Assembly: GCF_900604485.1 (NCBI RefSeq)
Contig: NZ_UWOP01000001.1
Coordinates: 1,568,369 to 1,632,368, forward strand
Length of the DNA stretch: 64,000 bases
Source: Enterococcus mediterraneensis
GTDB lineage: Bacteria; Bacillota; Bacilli; Lactobacillales; Enterococcaceae
Reading direction: 5' to 3'
How positions within the stretch are numbered: position 1 is the first letter of the stretch; the number at the start of each line of letters is the position of its first letter. Positions 46,348 through 55,243 of the stretch are shown in pieces. The position numbers were made by a program, and so were the translations under genes. Below the pieces are notes generated by a model. The model was not told the DNA's origin and searched no databases. It saw only the letters and a list, made by a program, of their open reading frames with translations.

Positions 46348-49300
46348 GTGAGAAAAGAAAGAAGACGAAGAAGTCAAAGAAAACGTTTTTTGATCCTCTT
46401 TGTCTTAATTGGATTAGTGTTGCCTTATCTACAGTTCTTAGCAACAAGTTTTCCTCGAGTAGTAACAGCTACGACAAATGACGAACAGCTGATACTGGAA
46501 AAAGAGAAGGTTCTTAAGGCGACGGCACGTCACGAGATACAAGGGGAAAATGTTCAGTGGACGCTCGATTTGGTTAAAGCGGCCAGTGAACAAGGTCGAA
46601 AAATATTGTTTAAGGTAACAATAGGAGAAAGACCACTTACCGTTACTGACCTAAACCAAGAAGCGCAATTTGATCCAGTAATGGGTGAGGCTCAAGGGTG
46701 GTTAGTTGAAAAAGAATTTTCAACTGAGAGTACTGAGAAGCAGATACAATTTTCTACGACTATTGAGGAGGCAAAATTAGTAAACATCTCTTTACAGGTG
46801 GAAGAACTTGCTTCAGAGACGCAAGCTGCCTCATCAAAGTCTTTAAAACAGGCAAAAAAAACAAATACCAAAAATACCACAAATACAGCAATACCTGCAA
46901 CAATGACAAAATTGCTATCTGATACAGAAAGTGGGCCACATCCGCTGGCTTTCGAAACAACAGCAGCCAGTGAAACCGTTGAACCAAGTCAGGCGGCGGA
47001 AGCTGAGCCTGCACAAGAAACTGAAAAACAAATTCAGGCAGAAGCTGGAGCTGAACAACAAACTGAAAAACAAAATGAGACGGATAGCACTTTTGAACAA
47101 GAGGCAGCAACCATCTCTCAAGCACCACAGATGGCAGCACCAACGACTGCCTTAGGAGAAATTTCCGATGGAATGGGTCTATCAGACTCTCCTTTTAAAG
47201 ACAGTTCAGAATTTGGACAAAAATACATTTCGGGAACAACTTCCTCTGAAATGAACAATGTGAAAAACTATCTATTTGATTCGAGTACACAAGAACCATC
47301 TACTGCGTATTTGAATAATGGGACAGGCAATCTTGTCAATGGTTACCATGATTATGGTGATGTTTTATTGAAAAAAACCGTATCACCTACCAATGACCCA
47401 GCTACATTTGATGTACAGCTGGACATGATCGGTGATGTGATCAAAAAAGATGAAAAAATCAAATATGACGTTGTTTTTGTTTTGGATAAGTCATCGTCGA
47501 TGAATAATCAGATTAATTGGTGGAGTTGGGAAACAAGATGGAACGAACTCCATACTGCTCTCGATAGTTTTATTCCTAATTTGTTAGGAAGCGGAGCAGA
47601 TATTCAAATGGCTTTGACGTCTTTTGGTAGCAAAGGTAATACTGCGCTTTTTACAGATATAAGTAATTTTGATGGTAATGCATACACCAAAGACAGCAAC
47701 ACATTATTAAATTCATCAATATACACGACGACCCCGCCTGGAGATTCCGGCACCCCTTCATTCTTGGGGATAGAGAGTGCTTATCGTGTATTGTATGACG
47801 CTACGTTTGGCGCTAGATCAGATGCAAAAAAAGTAATGATTTTTTTAAGTGATGGAGATGTAACTTTCTATCCTACTCAAACCAGTTATCATGAGAATCT
47901 TTCCCTCACTTTTGGCAAAAATAATTTTAGTAATGGGAAAAATAGTAGTTTTTATGCTGGAGATGGTACTTCAGGAAGTATAGCTGCTTCTACAGAACAT
48001 ACGACTGAATATGTCAATAATCTCCAAAACGATGGAAGATTTTCAAAATTCATGAATTTTTCTATTTCTTTTTTTGCTGGACATAACGGATTCATGGAAA
48101 CTGTGGGTACTGATGGTTATGCTGAATCAACTGATGCAAACTCTTTAGTAAAGGCGCTAAATGCTATTCAAACAAGTTTTTCTAGTTCCATCTCAAATGC
48201 TACGCTGACAGATCCTATGAGTGATCAAGTGACATTAAAAAGTGATTCAGTAAAAATAAGCAAAATAAATGTTTCACCTGAAAAAACTATCTCAGTTCTT
48301 GATAGATCTCCAGCAAATGTAGAAGCGGACACCAACAATAATTCTGTTAATCTTTCTAATATTACTCTGGGTGGAGACGAGAAGGGAAACCGAGAAGGAT
48401 TGCGGGTAACCTATCAAGTGCAATTGAAGGAAGAATATCAAAATGGTCAGTTTTATCCTGCAAATAAAGACACATATCTAACAGATGGAGATGGTTCGAA
48501 AAAATACTTTGCTGTACCGTCTGTGAGAGCTCATAAATTCAAGTTTCAAAAAGTCGATATGGCGGGAAAACCACTGGCAGGTGCAGAATTTAAACTAGTG
48601 GATGGCTCAGGCAAAGAATTTCCGGTCAAATCTGACAGTTCCGACACATCAAAATTTGTAATAAATGGGAAGTTTGTTGGGGATAGCTACCATGGACTTC
48701 TTGATCCGGGAGATTATGAATTAGTAGAAACGAAAGCACCAGAAGACTACCAAAAAGTTACAGCGGAACTGACGGTAGACAATAATTATAAGTTTTCTAT
48801 TAAAGATAACGATGTTTCTTATGAGACAAGCGATAGTGGATTGATTTTGCAAGATGGAAATAATCTATTCCGTAACGAGCGTATAGGATATGATTTGAAA
48901 CTGCAAAAAACAGATGCAGAAGGAAGACCTTTATCTGGAGCAAAATTTGAAATCAGTGGAGGAGATTTAGAAAAAGCTATTACATCGACTTCAAATAATG
49001 ATGGAGAACTTCTTAATGATGGAGAATTTCTTTTTAAAGGGGAAAAACTTCACATTGGTCAAACTTATACTGTGACAGAGATCCAAGCTCCTGACGACTA
49101 TGCTCAGTCCACTGAAGAGAAAAAATTAGTAATAACAGCCGATGGTGCAAAATTGGCTGGAAATGACTTGCAAAAGGACGATACGAATCATCTCCTGTCT
49201 TATTCAGCTAAGGGAGGAAAGATTGAAAACTCCCGTAAACCAGCAGAAATCAGCGTTGTAAAAGTCGACTCTAATACTAAAAAGCCGCTTGCTGGAGTTG

Positions 49301-49698
49301 GGTTTTCATTATCCGAAACACCTGAAACACCTAAAACAACGGATGCTGATGGTTTAGTATCTTTTGAAGGTTTAGATTGGTCTAAAACTTACACGTTAGA
49401 AGAAACTTCCCCTAAAGAAGGGTACAGACCACTAGAAACAAAATTAACAATTACCTACGATCATACAAAACATATCTGGACTGCGACAGGTGATAAAGGC
49501 GAGACATTTGAACAAGTAGATGATGGAGATGGAAATCCTCTAACAGTGCGCTTTAAAATCGAAAACCAAGCTAAAACACCGCTTCCTGCTACCGGAGGAT
49601 CTGGTCGGATGCAATTTATCCTTGCGGGACTTGGGATGATTTTGACGGCAGGATTTACGATCTATTATGTGTCCAACCGACGTAAGGAGGTGGCTTAG
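46348..49698 (+). CDS. Pilus tip adhesin, vWA domain and LPXTG anchor (EbpA-type)
   Basis: 1116 residues, GTG start after AAGGAGTG. A basic N-terminus and secretion helix (about 13-33) come first. A Thr/Glu/Gln-rich segment (about 155-270) is probably a flexible stalk. The vWA domain (about 370-620) has the MIDAS motif VFVLDKSSSMNNQ (D-x-S-x-S). Three Cna-B-like domains start near 728 (FQKVDMAGKPLAGAEF), 848 (LQKTDAEGRPLSGAKF) and 967 (VVKVDSNTKKPLAGVGF). The sorting signal is LPATGG near 1076, a membrane helix and a basic tail. In E. faecalis the equivalent EbpA tip mediates binding to host fibrinogen. First gene of a four-gene pilus operon; the next starts at the following base. Confidence 0.9.
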   Translation: MRKERRRRSQRKRFLILFVLIGLVLPYLQFLATSFPRVVTATTNDEQLILEKEKVLKATARHEIQGENVQWTLDLVKAASEQGRKILFKVTIGERPLTVTDLNQEAQFDPVMGEAQGWLVEKEFSTESTEKQIQFSTTIEEAKLVNISLQVEELASETQAASSKSLKQAKKTNTKNTTNTAIPATMTKLLSDTESGPHPLAFETTAASETVEPSQAAEAEPAQETEKQIQAEAGAEQQTEKQNETDSTFEQEAATISQAPQMAAPTTALGEISDGMGLSDSPFKDSSEFGQKYISGTTSSEMNNVKNYLFDSSTQEPSTAYLNNGTGNLVNGYHDYGDVLLKKTVSPTNDPATFDVQLDMIGDVIKKDEKIKYDVVFVLDKSSSMNNQINWWSWETRWNELHTALDSFIPNLLGSGADIQMALTSFGSKGNTALFTDISNFDGNAYTKDSNTLLNSSIYTTTPPGDSGTPSFLGIESAYRVLYDATFGARSDAKKVMIFLSDGDVTFYPTQTSYHENLSLTFGKNNFSNGKNSSFYAGDGTSGSIAASTEHTTEYVNNLQNDGRFSKFMNFSISFFAGHNGFMETVGTDGYAESTDANSLVKALNAIQTSFSSSISNATLTDPMSDQVTLKSDSVKISKINVSPEKTISVLDRSPANVEADTNNNSVNLSNITLGGDEKGNREGLRVTYQVQLKEEYQNGQFYPANKDTYLTDGDGSKKYFAVPSVRAHKFKFQKVDMAGKPLAGAEFKLVDGSGKEFPVKSDSSDTSKFVINGKFVGDSYHGLLDPGDYELVETKAPEDYQKVTAELTVDNNYKFSIKDNDVSYETSDSGLILQDGNNLFRNERIGYDLKLQKTDAEGRPLSGAKFEISGGDLEKAITSTSNNDGELLNDGEFLFKGEKLHIGQTYTVTEIQAPDDYAQSTEEKKLVITADGAKLAGNDLQKDDTNHLLSYSAKGGKIENSRKPAEISVVKVDSNTKKPLAGVGFSLSETPETPKTTDADGLVSFEGLDWSKTYTLEETSPKEGYRPLETKLTITYDHTKHIWTATGDKGETFEQVDDGDGNPLTVRFKIENQAKTPLPATGGSGRMQFILAGLGMILTAGFTIYYVSNRRKEVA

Positions 49699-51210
49699 AT
49701 GAAAAAGAGAAATCTATTTTTCTATCTGGCTGCGCTGATGTTGGTATTGCCGCTGCTGTTCAGCTTCAAAGCTGTGGAAGCGAAGGCTGAAACGTCTGAT
49801 GAAGTCACGATCACGTTGCACAAACTGCTCTTTAAAAATGGTCAGGTTCCCGATGAAACACCAAATGATGGGAAAACCAATCCGTTTGCTGAAAGCCAAG
49901 AAATGTTGAAAGACTATCGAGGACTGAATGGTGTGACCTTCGAAGTCTATGATATTTCCGACGACTATTATCAATTGCGAAAAGATGGAAAAACAGCAGA
50001 ACAAGCTCAAAAATCGTTGGCTGCTTCAAAAAGCGGGACTTACGTTGCTGAACAAGTGACCCAAACGTTGAATGAAGAAGACGGCGCAGCAGTCTTCACT
50101 TTGCCTAAAAAAGACAAGCAGGGTCGGGATGCTGTTTATCGCTTCGTTGAAACCGCTGCTCCGTCAGAATATGTCAAAGAAAAAGCCGCGCCGCTGGTAG
50201 TGGTTTTGCCGATATATGATGAAGAGGAAAACCAACTTGATACATTGGCACTTTATCCGAAAAACGAAGAAGTACTCTATGAAAATCCGCCTTTTGAAAA
50301 GGTGATAAAGGAAGACCATGAAGACTTCGAACTTGGGGATCATATTTCTTTCCAAATCAACACCCAAATACCGGCAGATGGATGGAATTATGAAGATTAC
50401 ACTATCAATGATGAAGCGGAAGATGCCCTTTGGTTAGATAAAAGCAGTGTGAAGATCACTGTAAATGGTACTGTTTTATCGACAGGCTTTGAACTTGAGC
50501 CTGCTGAACACGGATTTGCGTTGCATTTAGCGCCGGCAACACTGCAGGCGCATCTGGGACAAAAGCTTCAAGTCACCTATGAAATGGTTTTAAGAGGAGA
50601 AGTTGTTGGTGAGAGTGTCGTCAATGAAGCGTATGTCATTCCAGGAACGCATCAAGAGGTCCACTATAAAACAAGAGTCAAAACCGGCGGGAAACGGTTT
50701 GTCAAAGTAGATCGCAAAGACTCAGGAAAGGTCTTAGCTGGTGCAGAATTTGTCGTGAAAAACGCGGATGGAAAATATTTGCAGCGGAAAGACGGCGTCA
50801 ATGAATGGGTGGCTGTCACAGGTGATCTCGCAAGCCAAAAAGATCAGCTGTATGTACTGACATCAAATGAACAAGGCGAGTTTATGATCGACGGACTTGC
50901 GTTTGGCACCTACCAATTGCAAGAAGTCAAAGCACCTAAAGGTTATGTGTTGAGCAAGTCATCAGTTCCTTTTGAAGTCGTTGAAGGGAATCTGGGAGAA
51001 GCTGGCGTGCCGCTGAAAGTCATTAATGAACAAAAAGCGAATCCGCCAAAGAAAAGCAATACTCCTGATAAACCGAAAAAATCCGGCAAACGTTTGCCGA
51101 AAACCAGTGAAGCAGTTTCAAGTTCATTACGAGTTCTGGGGATTCTTCTTATCCTTGCGGTAGGAATATTCTTCTTGTTCAAAAAGAATCGTCATTTAGA
51201 CAAAAAATAG
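49699..51210 (+). CDS. Minor (basal) pilin with LPKTS sorting motif (EbpB-type)
   Basis: 503 residues with a signal peptide ending near residue 28 (VEAKA). It begins EVTITLHKLLFKNG, the start pattern of backbone-like pilins. A pilin-motif lysine lies in ALYPKNEE near residue 188. A Cna-B domain starts at FVKVDRKDSGKVLAGAEF near 333 and an E-box-like YQLQEVKAPKGYVLS follows near 411. The sorting signal reads RLPKTSEA near 465-472, with serine in place of the usual glycine, then a helix and positive tail. By position it is the EbpB-like basal subunit that links the pilus to the cell wall. Confidence 0.85.
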   Translation: MKKRNLFFYLAALMLVLPLLFSFKAVEAKAETSDEVTITLHKLLFKNGQVPDETPNDGKTNPFAESQEMLKDYRGLNGVTFEVYDISDDYYQLRKDGKTAEQAQKSLAASKSGTYVAEQVTQTLNEEDGAAVFTLPKKDKQGRDAVYRFVETAAPSEYVKEKAAPLVVVLPIYDEEENQLDTLALYPKNEEVLYENPPFEKVIKEDHEDFELGDHISFQINTQIPADGWNYEDYTINDEAEDALWLDKSSVKITVNGTVLSTGFELEPAEHGFALHLAPATLQAHLGQKLQVTYEMVLRGEVVGESVVNEAYVIPGTHQEVHYKTRVKTGGKRFVKVDRKDSGKVLAGAEFVVKNADGKYLQRKDGVNEWVAVTGDLASQKDQLYVLTSNEQGEFMIDGLAFGTYQLQEVKAPKGYVLSKSSVPFEVVEGNLGEAGVPLKVINEQKANPPKKSNTPDKPKKSGKRLPKTSEAVSSSLRVLGILLILAVGIFFLFKKNRHLDKK

Positions 51211-51222
51211 GAGGAAATGAAA

Positions 51223-52704
51223 ATGAAAAGTAAAACACGAGGGAAACTTTGGGCAATATTAGGTACGTTGGTAATGCTTTTGCCGTTCTTTGTCGGCTTA
51301 GGAAGCGTGACAGCATCAGCAGAAGAAGCAAATACGGATACAGGTGAAACGGTTAACGTAACACTGCACAAATATAAATATGAAACAAAACCTGAAACTA
51401 CTCCTAATACTGGGGAAGTGATGGATTTTGAAGGTGATCCTTTAAATGGCATCGTGTTTGATGTATACGATGTGACTGATAAATATTGGGCAGATTTCAA
51501 TCCAACTAATGGTGATACTGCAGCAGCTGCTGCAGCCACTGCTGTAACTGATTATGTGGAAGAATTTGGTGTATCCGAGTTTGTTAATCTAAATACAGAG
51601 GGGAAACCTACTGAAAATGGACAAGTAACCTTTGAACTTGATGCGAAGAGTGGTAACAAAGATGCTGTTTATCTTTTTGTAGAAAAATCAGAACCGGGTG
51701 TTGAAGGTGCTTCAAATATGGTATTAGCTTTACCAGTATATAAAGTAAACTCACAAACAGAAATAAACACAGACATCCACCTATATCCAAAAAACGTCAT
51801 TAAAAAAAGCAGTATCACAATTAAAAAAGTCGGCAACTTTGAAGGCGCCGATGGTCTTATAGCTAGCTTCAAGATAAAAAAAGATGATCAATTTGTAACT
51901 GGCAATAATGGTAACACTGGTGTAGCAACTTATGGATCCGAGAAAGATGCTAAAACGTTTACGACTGATAAGAATGGTGAACTTACTGTTTCAGGTTTGT
52001 TAGATGGTGATTATACATTGATTGAAACAGAAGCACCAAAAGGCTATCAACTATCTGCTAGTCAAAAAGAAACAGCATTCACAGTCAAAGATGGGAAACT
52101 GGCAACAGCAGAAGGGTTATATAATGATACTGACGAAGCAGACCTAGGGAACCCTAAAAATGTGAATAACCGAGAAAATACCCTTGTAGCAAATACAATC
52201 ACTGTTGAAAATATCCAAAACTATGGTGACTATCATTTTGTAAAACAAGACTTGAATACAGCTAAAGGTCTTACTGGTGCCGAATTCAACATTGCAAAAG
52301 AATCAGGAAGTAAAGATTATCTTTATGAGAAAAAAGCCACTACAGGTGATGAATACAAATATGCCTGGAAATCAGAACTAACGGATACAGATGGTTGGGA
52401 TATCGTTACATTAACTTCTGGCTCAACCGGTGAATTTGATATTACCGGATTAAAATATGGTACTTACTATTTACATGAAACAGTAGCACCAACCGGTTAT
52501 GTTTTACCGGATTCTGATTTCGAATTTACAGTGACGGATAAATCAGCTGCAGCTGAAAAGGATGATGTGATCGAAAACCAACCAAAAGGAATCTTGCCTT
52601 CAACTGGTGGTGCTGGAATCGTGGCATTCGTTGCGGTCGGTGCGGCATTGATCGTTGGTGGAGCGTTCTACTTTATGAAACGTCGTCAAGAAACAGAAGC
52701 TTGA
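51223..52704 (+). CDS. Major pilin subunit (EbpC-type)
   Basis: About 493 residues from ATG at 51223, eight bases after GGAGG; ATG at 51217 is only two bases away from it. Signal peptide ends near TASAEE. The mature protein starts NVTLHKYKYE. The pilin motif IHLYPKN puts the polymerising lysine near residue 190. Cna-B-type sequence, E box YTLIETEAPKGY near 270 and a second YYLHETVAPTGY near 425 indicate internal isopeptide bonds. Sorting signal LPSTGG near 459 precedes a membrane helix and RRQETEA tail. Repeated polymerisation through the lysine and LPST threonine by the following sortase would make the fibre. Confidence 0.9.
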   Translation: MKSKTRGKLWAILGTLVMLLPFFVGLGSVTASAEEANTDTGETVNVTLHKYKYETKPETTPNTGEVMDFEGDPLNGIVFDVYDVTDKYWADFNPTNGDTAAAAAATAVTDYVEEFGVSEFVNLNTEGKPTENGQVTFELDAKSGNKDAVYLFVEKSEPGVEGASNMVLALPVYKVNSQTEINTDIHLYPKNVIKKSSITIKKVGNFEGADGLIASFKIKKDDQFVTGNNGNTGVATYGSEKDAKTFTTDKNGELTVSGLLDGDYTLIETEAPKGYQLSASQKETAFTVKDGKLATAEGLYNDTDEADLGNPKNVNNRENTLVANTITVENIQNYGDYHFVKQDLNTAKGLTGAEFNIAKESGSKDYLYEKKATTGDEYKYAWKSELTDTDGWDIVTLTSGSTGEFDITGLKYGTYYLHETVAPTGYVLPDSDFEFTVTDKSAAAEKDDVIENQPKGILPSTGGAGIVAFVAVGAALIVGGAFYFMKRRQETEA

Positions 52705-52783
52705 TTTAGTTCGTAAGATTTAGTTAAAGCAAAGGGAGCAGCATTTGCTTCCTTTGTTTTTACATAAAAAGGAGATAAAAAAA

Positions 52784-53980
52784 ATGAAAAAACCAAGGCG
52801 CGGCAAAAAAAGAATCAGATTTTTTGACTTGATCATGATACTAGTCTTGATGCTGGGAATCGGTGTTTTAGCGTATCCTTTCTTACAAGATTCGCTGAAC
52901 GATTACTTGGCGCAGCGGTTGATCGCCAACTATCAAAAAGAAGCCGCGAAAGAAAATGAGCAGCAGCAGAAAAAAAGACAAGCGGAAATGAACAAAAAAA
53001 ATCAAGAGCTGGCGAAAAAAGACAGTCTGCCGGGGATATCCGCTTTCAATGAAGCGGTGGATGCCTCTCAAGTAGATTCTCTTAAAAGCGATACTTTTTT
53101 TGAAAAACATATTATCGGTACACTTGTGATCCCGAAAATTTCTGTTGATCTGCCGATTTTTGATCAGACTACCGATATCTTTTTACAAAAGGGAACATCT
53201 TTGCTGGAAGGGAGTTCCTATCCGACAGGCGGAGAAAGTACGCATGCGGTTCTATCCGGGCATCGTGGACTGCCGGAAGCAAAGTTATTTACTGACCTGC
53301 CTGAATTAGAAAATGGGGATGAGTTTTTTATTGAGATCAATGGCAAAATTTTGGCTTATCAAGTAAGCGATAAACAAGTCATTGAACCGACAAATACCGA
53401 ACCGTTGCGGATACAGCCAGGAAAAGACTTAGTGACATTACTGACGTGTACACCGTATATGATCAATTCACATCGTTTATTGGTGACAGGACATCGTATA
53501 CCTTATACTGAAAAAGCCGCGCAAAAGCAGATCCACCATGTCGACGGACAAAAGAAGTTGAAAAACCTTTTATGGCTGATTGGTACAATTTTGGCGATCA
53601 TGTTGGTGATCCTTGGCTTGATCAAGTATTTCCGATTTTTGATCATCAAACAAAGAAGATACCCAATGGATTTTGTTCTAAAAGATCCACAAGGACAGCC
53701 GATAGCTGATAAACTTTTTTACTTGCGTACGGCAAATGGAAAAAAAGCTGTGACACGGGATAAGGTGCCGCTCCAATGTGTTTCGGACAGTGAAGGAAAG
53801 GTCTATTTTCCAGATTTAAGAGGCGGGAACTATCGATTGGTGAGCGAGGACGTTGTGCTGAGAAGCAGTATTCGAAGAGCAAAAGACAAGCGGTTCACAC
53901 TCAAATTGAAACGCACGTCAAACTATCAATTGAAACGTTTAAAAACGAATTATCTTCTGATTCAGAAAAACAAAAATTAG
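52784..53980 (+). CDS. Class C pilin sortase with cytoplasmic C-terminal extension
   Basis: About 398 residues from ATG at 52784 after AAGGAGAT. N-terminal membrane helix (about 12-32), a Lys/Gln/Glu-rich linker, and the catalytic domain: VLSGHRGLP (His, near 157), LLTCTPY (Cys, near 221) and RLLVTGHR (Arg). A second helix (about 260-283, LLWLIGTILAIMLVILGLIKYF) returns the chain to the cytoplasm. The remaining 110 residues resemble a Cna-B/prealbumin-like fold (DPQGQPIADKLFYL, DSEGKVYFPDLRGGNYRL), which is unusual. The DP-(W/F) lid motif typical of class C was not found. It polymerises the pilins encoded just upstream. Confidence 0.87.
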   Translation: MKKPRRGKKRIRFFDLIMILVLMLGIGVLAYPFLQDSLNDYLAQRLIANYQKEAAKENEQQQKKRQAEMNKKNQELAKKDSLPGISAFNEAVDASQVDSLKSDTFFEKHIIGTLVIPKISVDLPIFDQTTDIFLQKGTSLLEGSSYPTGGESTHAVLSGHRGLPEAKLFTDLPELENGDEFFIEINGKILAYQVSDKQVIEPTNTEPLRIQPGKDLVTLLTCTPYMINSHRLLVTGHRIPYTEKAAQKQIHHVDGQKKLKNLLWLIGTILAIMLVILGLIKYFRFLIIKQRRYPMDFVLKDPQGQPIADKLFYLRTANGKKAVTRDKVPLQCVSDSEGKVYFPDLRGGNYRLVSEDVVLRSSIRRAKDKRFTLKLKRTSNYQLKRLKTNYLLIQKNKN

Positions 53981-54010
53981 TTGAACTTTTAAAAGTACCA
54001 CAGGTCTCTG

Positions 54011-54060
54011 AAAAAAAGCGCGTAAATGACGAAAAATCGTTCATTTCACGCGCTTTTTTT
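54011..54060. terminator. Strong terminator after the pilus operon
   Basis: AAAAAAAGCGCGTAAATGA pairs with TCATTTCACGCGCTTTTTTT with one bulge; A and T runs on both sides. Confidence 0.92.
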
Positions 54061-54114
54061 AACAGGACCAAGCTAATTAACGTACGACACATTCCCTTTT
54101 TTACAACCAATCCT

Positions 54115-54708
54115 CTAAAAAATCACCCCTAACAAATAAACCAGCAGATTATAAGTCGTATGGGTAAAAATACAGTAAAAGATATTTTCTGATTTGATAT
54201 AAATTGCCGCTAGATATATTCCCAGCAGAAATAACTGTGCAAGAGCAAAAATACTTCCCTGAACTCCCTGAATATGAGAATAGGAAAAAAGCAGTGAAGA
54301 AATGCAACAGACAAAGATCTTTCCTCCCAAGACCCACTTTGGATCAATGAATAGAAAGCGAAAGCTCAGTTCTTCATGGATCGGCGCAATAAAAAAGGCG
54401 GTCAGTATAAAGAAGAAACTTATTGGGTAATTAGTAAACCTTTGAGATGGCATCAATAAAACAGAAATAAAAATAAAAACCGCAGTGCTAGCCGCATAAC
54501 CAGCAGCCGAAAAAAAGGTGATCTTTTTAAACTGATGGATGAGCTCTTTTCTGAATAGAAGCGAGATGACAAGAATGAAGATAACATTCAACACTATCTG
54601 CTCGTTGCGGAATAGGAAATAAAATTGCGGACGAATCACACCAAAACGTGCGATTCCCCAAAAGATCAGCCAGATAGATAAGATAAAAAAACGTTTGATA
54701 GAAATAAT
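54115..54708 (-). CDS. CPBP (CAAX/Abi) family intramembrane protease, probable ATT start
   Basis: Up to 198 residues with about six membrane helices. The glutamate pair lies in APIHEELSFRFLF and the histidines in SYSHIQGV and THTTYN, as in the CPBP family, which includes prenyl-protein endopeptidases and bacteriocin self-immunity proteins. The frame extends upstream of GTG 54639 by 23 codons that encode another good hydrophobic segment (SIKRFFILSIWLIFWGIARFG). At its head a strong GGGGAGG stands seven bases before ATT at 54708 and no ATG is in reach. Either ATT is the start or an original ATG was lost, leaving GTG 54639. Convergent with the pilus operon, whose products include secreted substrates; a link is speculative. 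Confidence 0.75.
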   Translation of the reverse strand: MISIKRFFILSIWLIFWGIARFGVIRPQFYFLFRNEQIVLNVIFILVISLLFRKELIHQFKKITFFSAAGYAASTAVFIFISVLLMPSQRFTNYPISFFFILTAFFIAPIHEELSFRFLFIDPKWVLGGKIFVCCISSLLFSYSHIQGVQGSIFALAQLFLLGIYLAAIYIKSENIFYCIFTHTTYNLLVYLLGVIF

Positions 54709-54720
54709 GATTCCTCCCCA

Positions 54721-55181
54721 ATAAAGAACGATTATGTATGCTTGGTCACCAATTTCAAAACTTCAGCATTAAATTGTTTATATAGAAAAATAGCAGGGTT
54801 CAAAAATAATTGAGGGAGAAAACAGCTGCATTATTACTGCAAACTACTGTTGTGAAAAAGCTGCTTTGAATGATTATATCGCAAAACAAGAGCGGTCGAA
54901 AGCGGATTAAAAATCTATTGTTACATCATGGGCGATTATTTTCGGGTTTATTTTTACAACCTAGTTTGAATGTTTTTCGACGTGATATAGGCAGAGAAAA
55001 ACAAGAAAACAGGTTTGATCAGAGATAGAACCGTTTCTGTTATCGCTATTCTTTGATTTTATCCTCCAATTGATTTACTATAAAATTGTAGCATATAAAA
55101 AAACACATCGATCGCGGAAAAATTTTGTCTGTCACGAAAGATTTATAATATTAGTAAAATGATTTTTAGAGTTTTTATATT
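54721..55181. other. Region between the CPBP gene and the dha operon, no confident gene
   Basis: About 460 bases, AT-rich. On the minus strand an extended -10 (TGCTACAAT, about 55092-55085) and a GGAGG site (55067-55063) look like a promoter and ribosome binding site. They lead into a frame that ends at 54954 and encodes a hydrophobic stretch with a basic end (LIKPVFLFFSAYITSKNIQTRL core). There is no ATG, GTG or TTG start in that frame. It may be a decayed small membrane peptide. Nothing else seen. Confidence 0.35.
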
Positions 55182-55195
55182 TGTAATCGCTTTCC
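55182..55195. promoter_or_regulatory. CcpA cre site of the dha operon
   Basis: TGTAATCGCTTTCC matches the cre consensus TGWAANCGNTNWCA at 13 of 14 positions, about 50 bases before dhaM. Catabolite repression of glycerol and dihydroxyacetone use would be expected. Confidence 0.7.
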
Positions 55196-55208
55196 CTAGT
55201 TGGGAAAG
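55190..55208. promoter_or_regulatory. Inverted repeat overlapping the dha cre site
   Basis: CTTTCCC (55190-55196) and GGGAAAG (55202-55208) form a perfect 7-bp inverted repeat with a five-base spacer, sharing six bases with the cre site. It may be an operator for a dha-specific regulator or a leader hairpin. Confidence 0.45.
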
Positions 55209-55243
55209 GACGTCTCTAGTAAAGATCATGAGGAGTGGAAATA

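Noticed and set aside
46760..47155. Overlapping ORFs on both strands within the pilus tip gene.
   Set aside because: They arise from the Gln/Glu/Ala-rich stalk-coding region and lack start signals; the main frame has a complete multidomain adhesin.
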